A stretch of 64,000 nt of DNA from Glycomyces sp. L485 (GTDB lineage: Bacteria > Actinomycetota > Actinomycetes > Mycobacteriales > Micromonosporaceae): positions 1 through 64,000 of the forward strand of contig NZ_JAKZEW010000013.1 in assembly GCF_022548875.1 (NCBI RefSeq). The letters are read 5' to 3'. Under the pieces are notes generated by a model, which made no database searches, was not told the DNA's origin, and was given only the letters and a program-made list of their open reading frames with translations. Numbering within the stretch: the stretch's first letter is position 1; every line of letters begins with the position of its first letter. Shown one piece after another: positions 32,596 to 42,878 of the stretch. A program made the translations under genes and the position numbers.

Positions 32596-33099
32596 TCAGG
32601 CCCGGAAGGTTCGGCGGGGCGGCCGACCGCTCTTGTAGGTCTCCCACAGGCTTCGCATGACGAAGATCTTCTCGTCGAGCTCGGGGTCGGCGGCCATGCC
32701 GCGACCCGAGTAGGGGGCGCGCAGACGCCACGGCTGCTGCGCGTCGTCGAGAAGGTAGACGACCGGGACCGTCCGCCCGCGCCGCCGCTCGGCGCGGATG
32801 TCGCCGACGCGGGTCCAGTGGGCGTAGCGGTCCGCCTTCGGCGAGACCGCGGGCTGCACGATCGGGTGGATGCCGTGCTCGTCCAGCACGACGCCGGCGC
32901 GACGTGAGCTCCAATAGGCCAAGGCGATCGCGAACGCCAACACCCCCGCCGCGAGGGCGAGCAGCACGAGCGGGCGCCAGCGCCCGGAGAGCGCCATCGC
33001 GACCGCGGCGGGCAGCAGCGCCACGGCGCAGGCGAACGCCGCGATGAACAGGGCGCGCCCGAGCACCTGGCGCGGTGTCGGACGGATTGTGATCTTCAC
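32596..33099 (-). CDS. PH-domain-like two-helix membrane protein A
   Basis: This 167-residue protein has two closely spaced hydrophobic helices near residues 10-32 and 38-60, followed by a soluble part of about 100 residues: GVVLDEHGIHPIVQP, then HWTRVGDIRAERRRGRTVPVVYL. This is the layout of actinobacterial membrane-anchored PH-domain (bPH) proteins. GTG 33099 is chosen because the domain starts there; the frame is open to 33246. It diverges from a gene of the same layout at 33241. The function is unknown. Confidence 0.7.
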   Translation of the reverse strand: MKITIRPTPRQVLGRALFIAAFACAVALLPAAVAMALSGRWRPLVLLALAAGVLAFAIALAYWSSRRAGVVLDEHGIHPIVQPAVSPKADRYAHWTRVGDIRAERRRGRTVPVVYLLDDAQQPWRLRAPYSGRGMAADPELDEKIFVMRSLWETYKSGRPPRRTFRA

Positions 33100-33240
33100 G
33101 GCCACCCCACCACTGCCGGCCTCGTAGTGCTGCTTCTGAAGTGATCGTCCCACGTGAAACGGGTGCGCCAAGCGACAATCCGACAGAAACCGGACCGCAC
33201 TGGCGGTGCGACGCCCATTCGGGTGTGTCAGGATCGGACC

Positions 33241-33678
33241 ATGCATGCTGCCGAGCCCGCTTCCTCGCCCCGCCTGCGCATTCGCCGATCGGCGGCGATC
33301 ACCGTGGCCGCGTTCATCGCCTGGCTCACCGTCGGCCCGCTGGCGCTGGCCCTGATGATCGAGCAGCCGCTGTGGGACTGGTTCTCGACGGTGCTGGGCC
33401 TGGCGATGCTGGCCGCCCCGATCGTCTTCTCAGTGTGGGCGTGGCGATCCGGTGTGGACGTCACCCGGGAGGGCATCACCGTCAGGAGGCTGACCTCGCA
33501 TCGCCTGATCGAATGGCGCCACATCGACGGCTTCGCCACCGACGAGGAGGGCGTGGCCGCGATCCTCGACGACCAGTCCCAGGTCCGCCTCAAGCCCCTC
33601 CGTGCCGAGAACCTCCCGAAGGTCCTCGAAATCGGAGGCCAGGAGCTCAGGGACGACTCCGAGCCCGAAGCGGACTAA
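33241..33678 (+). CDS. PH-domain-like two-helix membrane protein B
   Basis: This 145-residue protein has two hydrophobic helices (about 18-40 and 48-68) followed by a bPH-type segment, GVDVTREGITVRRLTSHRLIEWRHIDGF (core GITVRRL...EWRHIDGF), ending in an acidic tail. It resembles its divergent neighbour in size, topology and domain, so the two may be distant paralogues or partners. The start ATG 33241 gives the compact form; the frame is open to 33154. Its stop overlaps the convergent dehydrogenase stop by four bases. Confidence 0.75.
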   Translation: MHAAEPASSPRLRIRRSAAITVAAFIAWLTVGPLALALMIEQPLWDWFSTVLGLAMLAAPIVFSVWAWRSGVDVTREGITVRRLTSHRLIEWRHIDGFATDEEGVAAILDDQSQVRLKPLRAENLPKVLEIGGQELRDDSEPEAD

Positions 33679-34586
33679 TAGCCTTCGGTGACGATGTTCT
33701 CGAGCGGTTCGCCGGCGGCGAACCGGCGGATCTGCGGGCCCACCGGTCCGTAGGCGCGCTCGATCATGCCGTCGACCGAAGCGCCCACGTGCGGTGTGAT
33801 GAGGGCGCCCTCCAGGTCCCACAGGGGGTGGTCGGCGGGGAGCGGCTCGGGGTCGACGACGTCGAGCGCACACCGCAGGCGCCCGGAAGCGACCTCGGCG
33901 ACGAGGGCGTCGGTGTCGACGACCGGTCCCCGCGCGGCGTTCACCAGCAGCGAGTCGTCCTTCATCCGCGAGAGGAAGTTCGCGTCGACCAGGCCCCGGG
34001 TGGCGTCGGTCAGCGGGAGTATGAGGACCACGATGTCGGCCTCGGGAAGGAGCTCGTCGAGCTCGTCGACGGCGTGGACGCCCGGCCTGGCCCGCCGGGC
34101 CACCTTGGTGATCCTCGTGCCGAGCCCCGACAAGACCTCGGCGACCTTCTCTCCTATGTCGCCGGCGCCGACTATCAGGGCGCGCTTGTCGCACACCGTC
34201 GTCTCCCACTGGACCTTCCACTCGCGGCGCGACTGCTGCCGCGCGAACACGTCGAAGCCGCGCATGGAGGCGAGGATCGCCCCGATCGTCCATTCGGCGG
34301 TCACTCCGGTATGGACACCGCGCGCGTCGCACAGCGTGACGCCCGGCGGCACCACCGGGACCCACACCTCGGCCCCGGCGCTCAGCAGCTGAATCGCCTT
34401 CAGTGATGTCATGTCGTTCAGGGGCCTGGTGACCTTCGACTTCGCCAGGAACGGCGGGACCCAGAAATCAACCGTCGCCGGATCAGAGGGATATTCTCCT
34501 CGGCCGGTGAACACCTCCACCTCGACGTTCTCGGGCATTTCGCCGATGTATTCGCCGCCTTCTTCATGAGCGATCCATACCTTCAC
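33675..34586 (-). CDS. D-2-hydroxyacid dehydrogenase family protein
   Basis: This 303-residue NAD(P)-dependent oxidoreductase has the Rossmann loop VGAGDIGEKVAEVL (G-x-G-x-x-G, about residue 140), the substrate-Arg segment NAARGPVVD near 218, a Glu in VDPEPLPADHPLW and the catalytic His in ITPHVGAS near 265. The specific acid (glyoxylate, phosphoglycerate or other) is not clear; the length fits the short glyoxylate/hydroxypyruvate reductase group. The start is GTG. It lies between unrelated genes and is probably monocistronic. Confidence 0.92.
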   Translation of the reverse strand: MKVWIAHEEGGEYIGEMPENVEVEVFTGRGEYPSDPATVDFWVPPFLAKSKVTRPLNDMTSLKAIQLLSAGAEVWVPVVPPGVTLCDARGVHTGVTAEWTIGAILASMRGFDVFARQQSRREWKVQWETTVCDKRALIVGAGDIGEKVAEVLSGLGTRITKVARRARPGVHAVDELDELLPEADIVVLILPLTDATRGLVDANFLSRMKDDSLLVNAARGPVVDTDALVAEVASGRLRCALDVVDPEPLPADHPLWDLEGALITPHVGASVDGMIERAYGPVGPQIRRFAAGEPLENIVTEGY

Positions 34587-34621
34587 GTGGCAAATCCTAA
34601 TCCACCACTAGGCTTGGGTCC

Positions 34622-35773
34622 ATGCGCCGATCGGTACCGGCGGCCGTGACGGCCGCGGTCATGCTCACCACCGCCTCCTGCTCGTTCGGGGACCCCCCCG
34701 AACCCGAAGGCGGCGAGCCGCCGAACCTGCCGACCCCCTCCGGCTCGCCCGAGGAACCTGCCACCTTCATGGACATCGTCGCCGAAGGGCTCGAAGTTCC
34801 ATGGGGCCTCGACTTCCTGCCCGACGGCACCGCCCTGGTCGGCGAACGCGACTCCGGACGGATCCTCTCGATCACCGTCGCCGAAGACGGCACCGCCGGC
34901 GAGCCGGAGGAGATCCGCAGCGTCGAGGTCGACTCCCAAGGCGAAGGCGGCCTCCTCGGCCTCGCCGTCTCCCCCGACTTCGAGGACGACTCCACGGTCT
35001 ACCTCTACTACACGACCGAGGAGGACAACCGGATCACCGCGATCGACCTCGAATCCGAGGACGAGCCCGAGCCGATCCTCACCGGCATCCCCGCCGCCGC
35101 CAACCACAACGGAGGCGCGCTCGCCTTCGGTCCCGACGGCTATCTCTGGGCCTCCACCGGCGACGCCGGCAACAGCGAGAACGCCCAGGACGAGGGCTCA
35201 CTCGGCGGCAAGATCCTGCGCATCGACACCGACGGGGACGCCGCCGAGGACAACCCCGACCCCGACTCGCCGGTCTACTCCACGGGCCACCGCAACATCG
35301 AGGGACTCGCCTGGGACACCGAAGGGCGCCTCTACGCCACCGAGTTCGGCGCCGACCTCGCCGACGAGGTCAACCGCATCGAGGCCGGCGGCAACTACGG
35401 CTGGCCGCTGTTCGAGGGCCCCGGCGGCGACGACGACTACATCGACCCGGTCGTGGCCTGGGAGCCGTTCGAGTCCTCGTGCGCCGACGCGGTCTTCGTC
35501 GACCAGACCTTCGTCACCGCCTGCCTGCGCGGCCAGCGCCTGTGGATCCTCGAGTTCGATCCCTCCGGCGCGATCAGCGGCGAGCCGCAACCAGCGCTCG
35601 AAGGTGAATTCGGTCGGCTACGATCGATCGCCATGGGTCCCGACGGGATGCTGTGGGTGACCACCTCCAACCGCGACGGCCGCTGCGTCGAAGACCGCGG
35701 TTGCGTCGCCGATGAGGCCGACGACCGCATCATCCGCTTCGCCACCTCGTACGCCGTCGAAGGAAGGGTCTAA
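34622..35773 (+). CDS. Lipoprotein of the PQQ-dependent sugar dehydrogenase (GDH-B/sorbosone) family
   Basis: This 383-residue predicted lipoprotein has a basic N-terminus, a short hydrophobic stretch and a lipobox ending at C20 (TTASC). A Pro/Glu-rich linker and a six-bladed beta-propeller follow, with family motifs VPWGLDFLPDGTALVGER, GEGGLLGLAVSPDF, NHNGGALAFGPDGYLW and GHRNIEGLAWD. Such proteins oxidise sugars with PQQ, but many actinobacterial members have no proven cofactor. It is exported to the outer face of the membrane. Its stop overlaps the next start by one base (TAATG), so it is translationally coupled to the membrane phosphoesterase. Confidence 0.9.
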   Translation: MRRSVPAAVTAAVMLTTASCSFGDPPEPEGGEPPNLPTPSGSPEEPATFMDIVAEGLEVPWGLDFLPDGTALVGERDSGRILSITVAEDGTAGEPEEIRSVEVDSQGEGGLLGLAVSPDFEDDSTVYLYYTTEEDNRITAIDLESEDEPEPILTGIPAAANHNGGALAFGPDGYLWASTGDAGNSENAQDEGSLGGKILRIDTDGDAAEDNPDPDSPVYSTGHRNIEGLAWDTEGRLYATEFGADLADEVNRIEAGGNYGWPLFEGPGGDDDYIDPVVAWEPFESSCADAVFVDQTFVTACLRGQRLWILEFDPSGAISGEPQPALEGEFGRLRSIAMGPDGMLWVTTSNRDGRCVEDRGCVADEADDRIIRFATSYAVEGRV

Positions 35774-37386
35774 TGCCGGATCGGCACAACTCGCTCCCCC
35801 AGCACCTCAAATCCGCTGCGCGCCCCGTTAGGCGCGGCGCGCAGGTGATCGGACGCGCATCGAGCCGGGCGGGCCACCGCACGCGCACCGTCTGGAACGC
35901 GCTGCGGGCCTCCCGGCTCGCGCGCAGCCTCGCCGTCACCGTCATGGTCCTGCTGATCGGCACCGCCTCGGCAGCCGGCGGCCTGCTGCTGGTGGGCGGC
36001 ACGAACGCCGCCATCGGCCCATTCGACACCACCGTCGCCCTGCATCCCGACGTCCACGGCGAGACCGTCGTCAACATCCCGCCGCTCGGCCAGGTCGTCT
36101 TCGACAGCCACGACGGCCCTATCGGCGTGAACCTCACCCTCGACTCGGTCGACCCCGAAGCGGCGCAGACCATCATCAACTCCCCCGGCGGCGTCACCGC
36201 CGCCTCCGAAGGCCTCGCCTCGGAAGTCACCGAGGCGGCCGTCCGCGTCGTCGTCGAGGCGCTGGCGATCGTGACGCTGTGCGGCCTGCTGGTAGGCGCG
36301 CTCGCCTTCCGCAACATGCGCCGCACGCTGCTGACCGGCCTGGCGTCCCTGTCGGTGACCGCGGCGCTCATGGGCTACTCCTCCACCACCCTGCAGGCCG
36401 AGTCGATATCGCAACCGCGCTACGAGGGCCTGCTCGCCTACGCCCCCTCGGTGGTCGGCAACGCCGAGGACATCGCCGAGAACTACGAGGAGTACGTCAC
36501 GAACCTCCAGAAGTTCGTCACGAACATCTCCGGGTTCTACGCGCTGGCGATGGACATGCCCCAGCTGGGCATCGACGACGACTCGATCCGCGTCCTGCAC
36601 GTCTCGGACATCCACCTCAACCCCTCGGCGTTCCCGGTCATGGAGTCGGTGGTCGAGCAGTTCGACATCGACGCGGTGGCCGACACCGGCGACTTGAACG
36701 ACTGGGGCTCGGAGCAGGAGGCCGAGATCTTCTCCCGCGGTGTGGACCGGATCGACGTGCCTTACGTGTTCGTCAAGGGCAACCACGATTCGGCGACCAC
36801 CGTGGCGGCGCTGGCCGCCTACGACCACGTGGTGATCCTCGACGGCGAGGTCCAGGACGTGGCCGGGCTGCGGTTCTCCGGCGTCGGCGACCCCCGGTTC
36901 ACGCCCGACAAGGGCAGCCAACCGTCCAGCGAATACGCCCAGCAGATGCTCGCCCAGTCGGGCGAGCGGCTTCGGCAGGCGATCGAGGACGCCGGCGGAG
37001 CCGACCTGGCGCTGGTGCACGAGCCGCCGATGTCGGTGCCGCTCACCGGTTCCGTGCCGCTGGTGCTGGCCGGACACACGCACAAGCGGGCGGTGCAGGA
37101 CCTCGGCGAGGGGACGACGCTCATGGTCGAGGGCTCGACCGGCGCGGCCGGGCTGCGGACGTTCGACTCCGACACGCCGATGAAGATGGAGCTCGACGTG
37201 CTCTACTTCGACCGGGACACGAAGGCGCTCACCGCCTACGACTCGATCTCCATCGGCACGGTCGGCGAATCGGACATCACGCTGGACCGCACCGTCATCC
37301 CCGCGGACGAGGAGGTCGACGAGGCCGAGATCGAGGACGGCGAGACGACCTCGCCGGAGCCGACCTCGCCCGAGCCGACCGAATGA
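35773..37386 (+). CDS. Membrane-anchored metallophosphoesterase
   Basis: This 537-residue protein has a basic N-terminus, a first membrane helix near residues 54-77, an extracytoplasmic stretch (about 80-150), a pair of helices (about 155-210) and a calcineurin-like phosphoesterase domain (about 270-470). Metal motifs are DIHLN near 277, GDLNDW near 300, GNHDS near 336, and GHTHKR near 435. The tail (about 505-537) is acidic with Thr-Ser-Pro-Glu-Pro repeats. It is coupled to the upstream lipoprotein gene. The substrate is unknown; an envelope role is inferred. Confidence 0.85.
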   Translation: MPDRHNSLPQHLKSAARPVRRGAQVIGRASSRAGHRTRTVWNALRASRLARSLAVTVMVLLIGTASAAGGLLLVGGTNAAIGPFDTTVALHPDVHGETVVNIPPLGQVVFDSHDGPIGVNLTLDSVDPEAAQTIINSPGGVTAASEGLASEVTEAAVRVVVEALAIVTLCGLLVGALAFRNMRRTLLTGLASLSVTAALMGYSSTTLQAESISQPRYEGLLAYAPSVVGNAEDIAENYEEYVTNLQKFVTNISGFYALAMDMPQLGIDDDSIRVLHVSDIHLNPSAFPVMESVVEQFDIDAVADTGDLNDWGSEQEAEIFSRGVDRIDVPYVFVKGNHDSATTVAALAAYDHVVILDGEVQDVAGLRFSGVGDPRFTPDKGSQPSSEYAQQMLAQSGERLRQAIEDAGGADLALVHEPPMSVPLTGSVPLVLAGHTHKRAVQDLGEGTTLMVEGSTGAAGLRTFDSDTPMKMELDVLYFDRDTKALTAYDSISIGTVGESDITLDRTVIPADEEVDEAEIEDGETTSPEPTSPEPTE

Positions 37387-37390
37387 CCCC

Positions 37391-38734
37391 TCACATCAGC
37401 GGGCCGAGCACCGCCGCGGCGATCGAGAAGTACAGGACCAGGCCGGTCGCGTCGCACAGCGTCGAGACCATCGGCGCCGAGATCACCGCAGGGTCGATGC
37501 CGACCTTCTTGGCGATCAGGGGCAGGAACGCGCCGACGAACGTCGACCAGGTGCAGATCGTCAACAGCGTCAGCGCGATGATCAGGCCGATGTCGGGCCC
37601 GTAGGCGAGTCCGACGAGCGGTCCGCCGACGATCGCGAGCATCGCCCCGAGCATGAGGCCGACCCGGCCCTCCCGCCAGACGATCCTGAACGTGTCGGAG
37701 AAGCGGATCTCACCGACGGCCATGGCGCGGATGACGACCGCCGATGCCTGGGAGCCGGAGTTGCCGCCGACGCCGGTCAGCAGCGAGATGAACACCGCCA
37801 GAACGGTGACCCGCTCCAGCGCGGCCTCGTAGTAGTTGAGGACCGAGACGGTCAGGATCCCGGCGAGGGCGAGCAGCAGCAGCCAGAACGCCCGCTTGCG
37901 GGCGAGCATGAACACCCCGGCGGAGAGGTACGGCCGCTCCAGCGGCTCCGAGCCGCCGGATCGGGCGGCGTCCTCGGTGTCCTCGGCCTCCAGGACCTCC
38001 ATGGCGTCGTCGAAGGTGATGAGCCCCACCAGGCGGTCGTCGTGGTCGACGACGGGCAGGGCCGCAAGGTTGGCGTCCTGGACCAGGCGCGCGGCCTCCT
38101 CCTGGTCGGTGTCGGTGCGCACCATGTGGTGGTCGTCGGCCATGAGGTCGTGGACCACGGTGTCGGGGTCGGCGGCCACCAGGTCGGGCAGCGCGACGGT
38201 GCCGAGCAGCTTGCGGCGCCCGTCGGTCACCGGCAGGATGTCCAGGTGGCGGGGCCGACTGCGCAAGTGCCGGATGCGTTCGATCGCGTCGGCGGCGATC
38301 ATCGATGCCCGCAGCGACACGAAGTCGGGCGTCATGATGCGCCCGGCGGACTCGGGGTCGTAGCCCAGGAGCCTCGCCGTCGACAGCCGCTCGGACGGAC
38401 TGAGCTGCGCCTGGAGCCGTGTGGCGACCATGGCGGGCATCTCCTCGAAGAGCTTCGCCCGGTCGTCGGCCTCCATGGAGTCGAGCAGGTCGCGGACGGT
38501 CTCGGTCTTGAGCGCGTCCAGCAGCTCCTGCTGGTGGTAGGTGTCGAGCTCTTCGAAGACGGCCAGCGCGCGGTCCTTGGGGAGCAGGCGGAACCGCACC
38601 GCCTGGTCGGCGAGTTCCATGCGGGGCAGTTCTTCGGCGAGTTCGACGGCCGAGGATTCGGAGAGCTCGGCCCGGAGCGCGGCGAGGGAGTCCATGGCCG
38701 CGGGAGAGATCGGTTGGATGACCTGATTCGACAC
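37391..38734 (-). CDS. mgtE: Magnesium transporter MgtE
   Basis: This 447-residue Mg2+ channel has an N-terminal MgtE_N superhelical domain (about 25-125), a tandem CBS pair that senses cytosolic Mg2+ (about 130-255) and a five-helix membrane domain from about 280. The conserved pore segment is visible as GVGGNSGSQAS. I chose GTG 38734 because AGGAGG (38743-38748) is eight bases upstream; an in-frame GTG at 38743 would lie inside this ribosome site. A short leader reading frame and competing hairpins precede the gene, suggesting Mg2+-responsive control. Confidence 0.95.
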   Translation of the reverse strand: MSNQVIQPISPAAMDSLAALRAELSESSAVELAEELPRMELADQAVRFRLLPKDRALAVFEELDTYHQQELLDALKTETVRDLLDSMEADDRAKLFEEMPAMVATRLQAQLSPSERLSTARLLGYDPESAGRIMTPDFVSLRASMIAADAIERIRHLRSRPRHLDILPVTDGRRKLLGTVALPDLVAADPDTVVHDLMADDHHMVRTDTDQEEAARLVQDANLAALPVVDHDDRLVGLITFDDAMEVLEAEDTEDAARSGGSEPLERPYLSAGVFMLARKRAFWLLLLALAGILTVSVLNYYEAALERVTVLAVFISLLTGVGGNSGSQASAVVIRAMAVGEIRFSDTFRIVWREGRVGLMLGAMLAIVGGPLVGLAYGPDIGLIIALTLLTICTWSTFVGAFLPLIAKKVGIDPAVISAPMVSTLCDATGLVLYFSIAAAVLGPLM

Positions 38735-38748
38735 CAGAGTCACCTCCT

Positions 38749-38771
38749 AGCACGAGAGAACGGCCGTGCTC
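38749..38771 (-). promoter_or_regulatory. Hairpin before the mgtE ribosome site, with an alternative partner
   Basis: On the mRNA, AGCACG (38765-38770) can pair with CGTGCT (38749-38754), which directly precedes the AGGAGG of mgtE. The same segment, extended to GAGCACGG (38764-38771), is perfectly complementary over 8 bp to CCGTGCTC (38821-38828) inside the leader reading frame. The two pairings exclude each other, which is the layout of an attenuation or translation switch. The switch is inferred. Confidence 0.5.
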
Positions 38772-38800
38772 GGGGTCTCGACTACAGGTTCGGACGCGCC

Positions 38801-38887
38801 TCAGCTGCAGGTCGGACGCGGAGCACGGTGGAAAGAAGCATGGGGCAGCACGTCGGTATCTCGACTAGGACTGGGATCATCGCCCAT
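38801..38887 (-). CDS. Putative leader peptide (uORF) of mgtE
   Basis: This 28-codon reading frame has a very strong ribosome site, GGAGGAGGTG at 38894-38903, and starts MGDDPSPSRDTDV. It ends with TGA 67 bases before the mgtE start. The acidic residues and alternating prolines at the N-terminus recall enterobacterial MgtL (EPDPTP-like), where such sequences destabilise ribosomes at low Mg2+. Segments inside this frame can pair with RNA just upstream of mgtE. No promoter is certain; TAGGCT at 38929-38934 could be a -10. Product and mechanism are inferred. Confidence 0.5.
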   Translation of the reverse strand: MGDDPSPSRDTDVLPHASFHRAPRPTCS

Positions 38888-39004
38888 GACTCTCACCTCC
38901 TCCGGCCGAAACGGTGCTAGCGCGGTCAAGCCTAGCAAGGGCCCGTGAACGACAACTCGATTCGCGGCATCGGGGAATGGCGGCTCACACCGACCGATGA
39001 CGAA

Positions 39005-39037
39005 CGGCGGCGCGGGTCGCCCGGACCCGCGCCGCCG
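39005..39037 (-). terminator. Terminator after gatB
   Basis: A 13-bp perfect stem (39005-39017 with 39025-39037) with a 7-nt loop lies 14 bases past the gatB stop. It separates the gatCAB operon from the mgtE leader. Confidence 0.85.
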
Positions 39038-39050
39038 CTTCGCGTCTCGG

Positions 39051-40538
39051 CTAGGAGAGCTTGTCGAGGATGATCTGGCGGACCGTCCCGGCGTCGGCCT
39101 GTCCCTTGGTGGCCTTCATGACCGCACCGATGAGGGCCCCGGCGGCGGCGTGCTTGCCGCCGCGGATCTTCTCGGCCACATCGGGGTTGGCGGCTATGGC
39201 CTCGTCGACGGCGGCTTCGAGTGCGCCGGTGTCGGATACGACCTCCAGGCCGCGGGCGGCGGCCACGGCGGCCGGGCCGCCCTCACCGGCGAGGACACCG
39301 TCGATGACCTGGCGGGCCAGCTTGTCGTTGAGCCGGCCGTCGTCGACCATGCCCTGGAGCTCGGCTACCTGCGCCGGGGTGATGGCGAGCGAGCCGAGCT
39401 CGGCGCCGGACTCGTTGGCGCGCCGCGACAGCTCGCCGAGCCACCACTTGACGGCGCCGGAGGCGCTGGCCCCGGCGGCGATGGTGGCCGCGATGAGGTC
39501 GACGGCGTCGGCGTTGACGACCGACTGCATCTCCTTGTCCCCCAGGCCCCATTCGGCCTGGAGGCGCTCGCGGCGCTGGCGCGGCGGCTCGGGCAGGCTC
39601 GCGCGGAGCTCCTCGACCCATTCGCGGCCGGGCTCCATGACGGCCAGGTCCGGCTCGGGGAAGTACCTGTAGTCGGTGGCCTCCTCTTTGGAGCGCCCGG
39701 GGCTGGTCTCGCCGGTGGCCTCGTGGAAGTGGCGGGTCTCCTGGTGGATCTTGTCGCCCGCGTCGAGCAGCGCCGACTGGCGGCGGATCTCGTAGCGGAC
39801 GGCGCGCTCGACGCTGCGCAGCGAGTTGACGTTCTTGGTCTCGGTGCGGGTGCCCCACTCGTCGCCGGACTTGTTCAGCGAGAGGTTGACGTCGCAGCGC
39901 AGCGAGCCCTGCTCCATGCGGACGTCGGAGACGCCGAGGGAGCGGACGATGTCGCGCAGTTCGGCGGTGTAGGCGCGGGCGACCTCGGGGGCGAGGGCGC
40001 CCGTCCCCGGGACGGGCCTGGTGACGATCTCGACGAGCGGGATACCGGCGCGGTTGTAGTCGACGAGCGACTCGGTGGCACCGTGGATGCGGCCGGTCGC
40101 GCCGCCGACGTGGAGGGTCTTGCCGGTGTCCTCTTCCAGGTGGACGCGTTCGATCTCGACTCGGTAGGACTCGCCGTCCACGGTGACCTCGACGTAGCCG
40201 TCCTCGCAGAGCGGCTCCTCGTACTGGCTGGTCTGGAAGTTCTTCGGCATGTCCGGGTAGAAGTAGTTCTTCCGGGCGAAGCGGGTCCACTCGGCGATGC
40301 GGCAGTTCAGGGCAAGACCGATCTTGATGGTCGCTTCGACGGCTGCCTTGTTGGCGACCGGCAGCGCGCCGGGCAGGGCCAGGCAGACCGGGCAGACCTG
40401 GGTGTTCGGTTCGGCGCCGAAGGTCGTGGAGCAGCCGCAGAACATCTTGGTGTTCGTGTCGAGCTCGATGTGCGTCTCAAGCCCGAGGACGGGCTCGTAG
40501 GCGGCGACGGCGGCTTCGTAGGTGTTGAGTTTCGTCAT
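39051..40538 (-). CDS. gatB: Asp-tRNA(Asn)/Glu-tRNA(Gln) amidotransferase subunit B
   Basis: This 495-residue subunit binds misacylated tRNA and carries the kinase/transamidase site. Family landmarks are [20 protein letters not shown] at the N-terminus, with Cys residues for zinc (C-G-C and [12 protein letters not shown]), [17 protein letters not shown], and the C-terminal YqeY-like helical domain with [13 protein letters not shown]. The ATG at 40538 follows the gatA stop by five bases. It is the last gene of gatCAB. Confidence 0.97.
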   Translation of the reverse strand: MTKLNTYEAAVAAYEPVLGLETHIELDTNTKMFCGCSTTFGAEPNTQVCPVCLALPGALPVANKAAVEATIKIGLALNCRIAEWTRFARKNYFYPDMPKNFQTSQYEEPLCEDGYVEVTVDGESYRVEIERVHLEEDTGKTLHVGGATGRIHGATESLVDYNRAGIPLVEIVTRPVPGTGALAPEVARAYTAELRDIVRSLGVSDVRMEQGSLRCDVNLSLNKSGDEWGTRTETKNVNSLRSVERAVRYEIRRQSALLDAGDKIHQETRHFHEATGETSPGRSKEEATDYRYFPEPDLAVMEPGREWVEELRASLPEPPRQRRERLQAEWGLGDKEMQSVVNADAVDLIAATIAAGASASGAVKWWLGELSRRANESGAELGSLAITPAQVAELQGMVDDGRLNDKLARQVIDGVLAGEGGPAAVAAARGLEVVSDTGALEAAVDEAIAANPDVAEKIRGGKHAAAGALIGAVMKATKGQADAGTVRQIILDKLS

Positions 40539-40543
40539 CTGCG

Positions 40544-42046
<1,503 letters not shown>

Positions 42047-42048
42047 GT

Positions 42049-42348
42049 CTAGGCCTCCTCGTCCAGGATGCGCGGGACGCGGAAACGGCCCTCGGCGGTG
42101 TCGGGGCCACCGGCGAGGACGGCGTCGCGGGGCAGCGATGGCTGGGGCTGGTCTTCCCGGAGCACGTTCACCAGGGGCACCGCGTGCGAGGTCGGCTGGA
42201 CGCCTTCGGTGTCGACCTCGCCGAGGGTCTTCATCGATTCGAGGATGACGTCGAGCTGCCCTGCGAAGGCGTCGAGCTCGTCATCGGTGACTTCGAGGCG
42301 GGCCAGTCGCGCCAAATGCGCGACTTCCTCACGTGAAATCGTACTCAC
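42049..42348 (-). CDS. gatC: Amidotransferase subunit C
   Basis: This 99-residue linker subunit stabilises GatA/GatB. It has the family features [22 protein letters not shown] at the start (core [12 protein letters not shown]) and the C-terminal R-x-D-x-P pattern [18 protein letters not shown]. It is the first gene of gatCAB, two bases before gatA. Confidence 0.96.
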   Translation of the reverse strand: MSTISREEVAHLARLARLEVTDDELDAFAGQLDVILESMKTLGEVDTEGVQPTSHAVPLVNVLREDQPQPSLPRDAVLAGGPDTAEGRFRVPRILDEEA

Positions 42349-42841
42349 GACAGGTGTTTCCTAACGGTTTCTAGCTGCGGGAAGACCTATCGAGTCTAGG
42401 TCGTGCGCGGCCGGGCACATCCGGCACCCTGCCGCGCAGCAAACTGCCGCACAGCGCGGTGATCGAGGCGTCGTGTGGTTTCGAGCTCACCGCAGACTCA
42501 CCGCGAGAACGTGGCGTCGGCAACCGCCGATGCGGAATCGTTACCGACGGGCAGGCAACCTCGGACGGCCGTGACCGCGTCGGCGCGTCACATGGATTCG
42601 CCTGCGCGCCAGAGCCTCGGGCTTCTCGCGCACCGGTCCTGGGCACCCGCCGACAGGCCCTGTGACCTGCGGATGGCGCGACACGGCTAATCAGGGACCA
42701 GAGGCCCCTTCAGAATGCCTCGATCGTGGTCTATGATTGTGCTCACTGGTTCGGAACGGGTTTCCTGGTTTCCTTTCTGTTTCCTTGCTAATAACGAGTC
42801 GGTGGGTGTTCCGACTTGTGGTGGTGTTCTCGGACCAGTGC
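42349..42841. other. Gap between gatC and the ABC transporter cluster
   Basis: No convincing gene was found; short frames here lack consistent third-position bias. The part 42715-42830 is unusually low in GC and contains a pyrimidine-rich block (TTTCCTGG, TTTCCTTT, GTTTCCTT spaced about 11 bases) and a small stem GTCGG/CCGAC near 42800-42816. With the strong hairpin at 42842-42869 this could be a small plus-strand RNA of about 150 nt, but that is speculative. Confidence 0.35.
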
Positions 42842-42869
42842 CGGGCCCCGGGCGAAAGTCCGGGGCCCG
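42842..42869. terminator. Hairpin terminator of the ABC cluster
   Basis: A 10-bp perfect stem (42842-42851 with 42860-42869), loop GCGAAAGT, lies ten bases past the stop of the last ABC gene. On the plus strand it is followed by ATTTCG and could also end an unidentified RNA. Confidence 0.8.
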
Positions 42870-42878
42870 ATTTCGTCG

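Noticed and set aside
38735-39004. M-box (ykoK) Mg2+ riboswitch before mgtE
   Set aside because: The conserved M-box core elements could not be recognised, and the space is instead occupied by a short frame with a strong ribosome site.
42371-42646. Small genes between gatC and the ABC cluster
   Set aside because: Short frames on both strands lack consistent third-position bias, ribosome sites and recognisable features.
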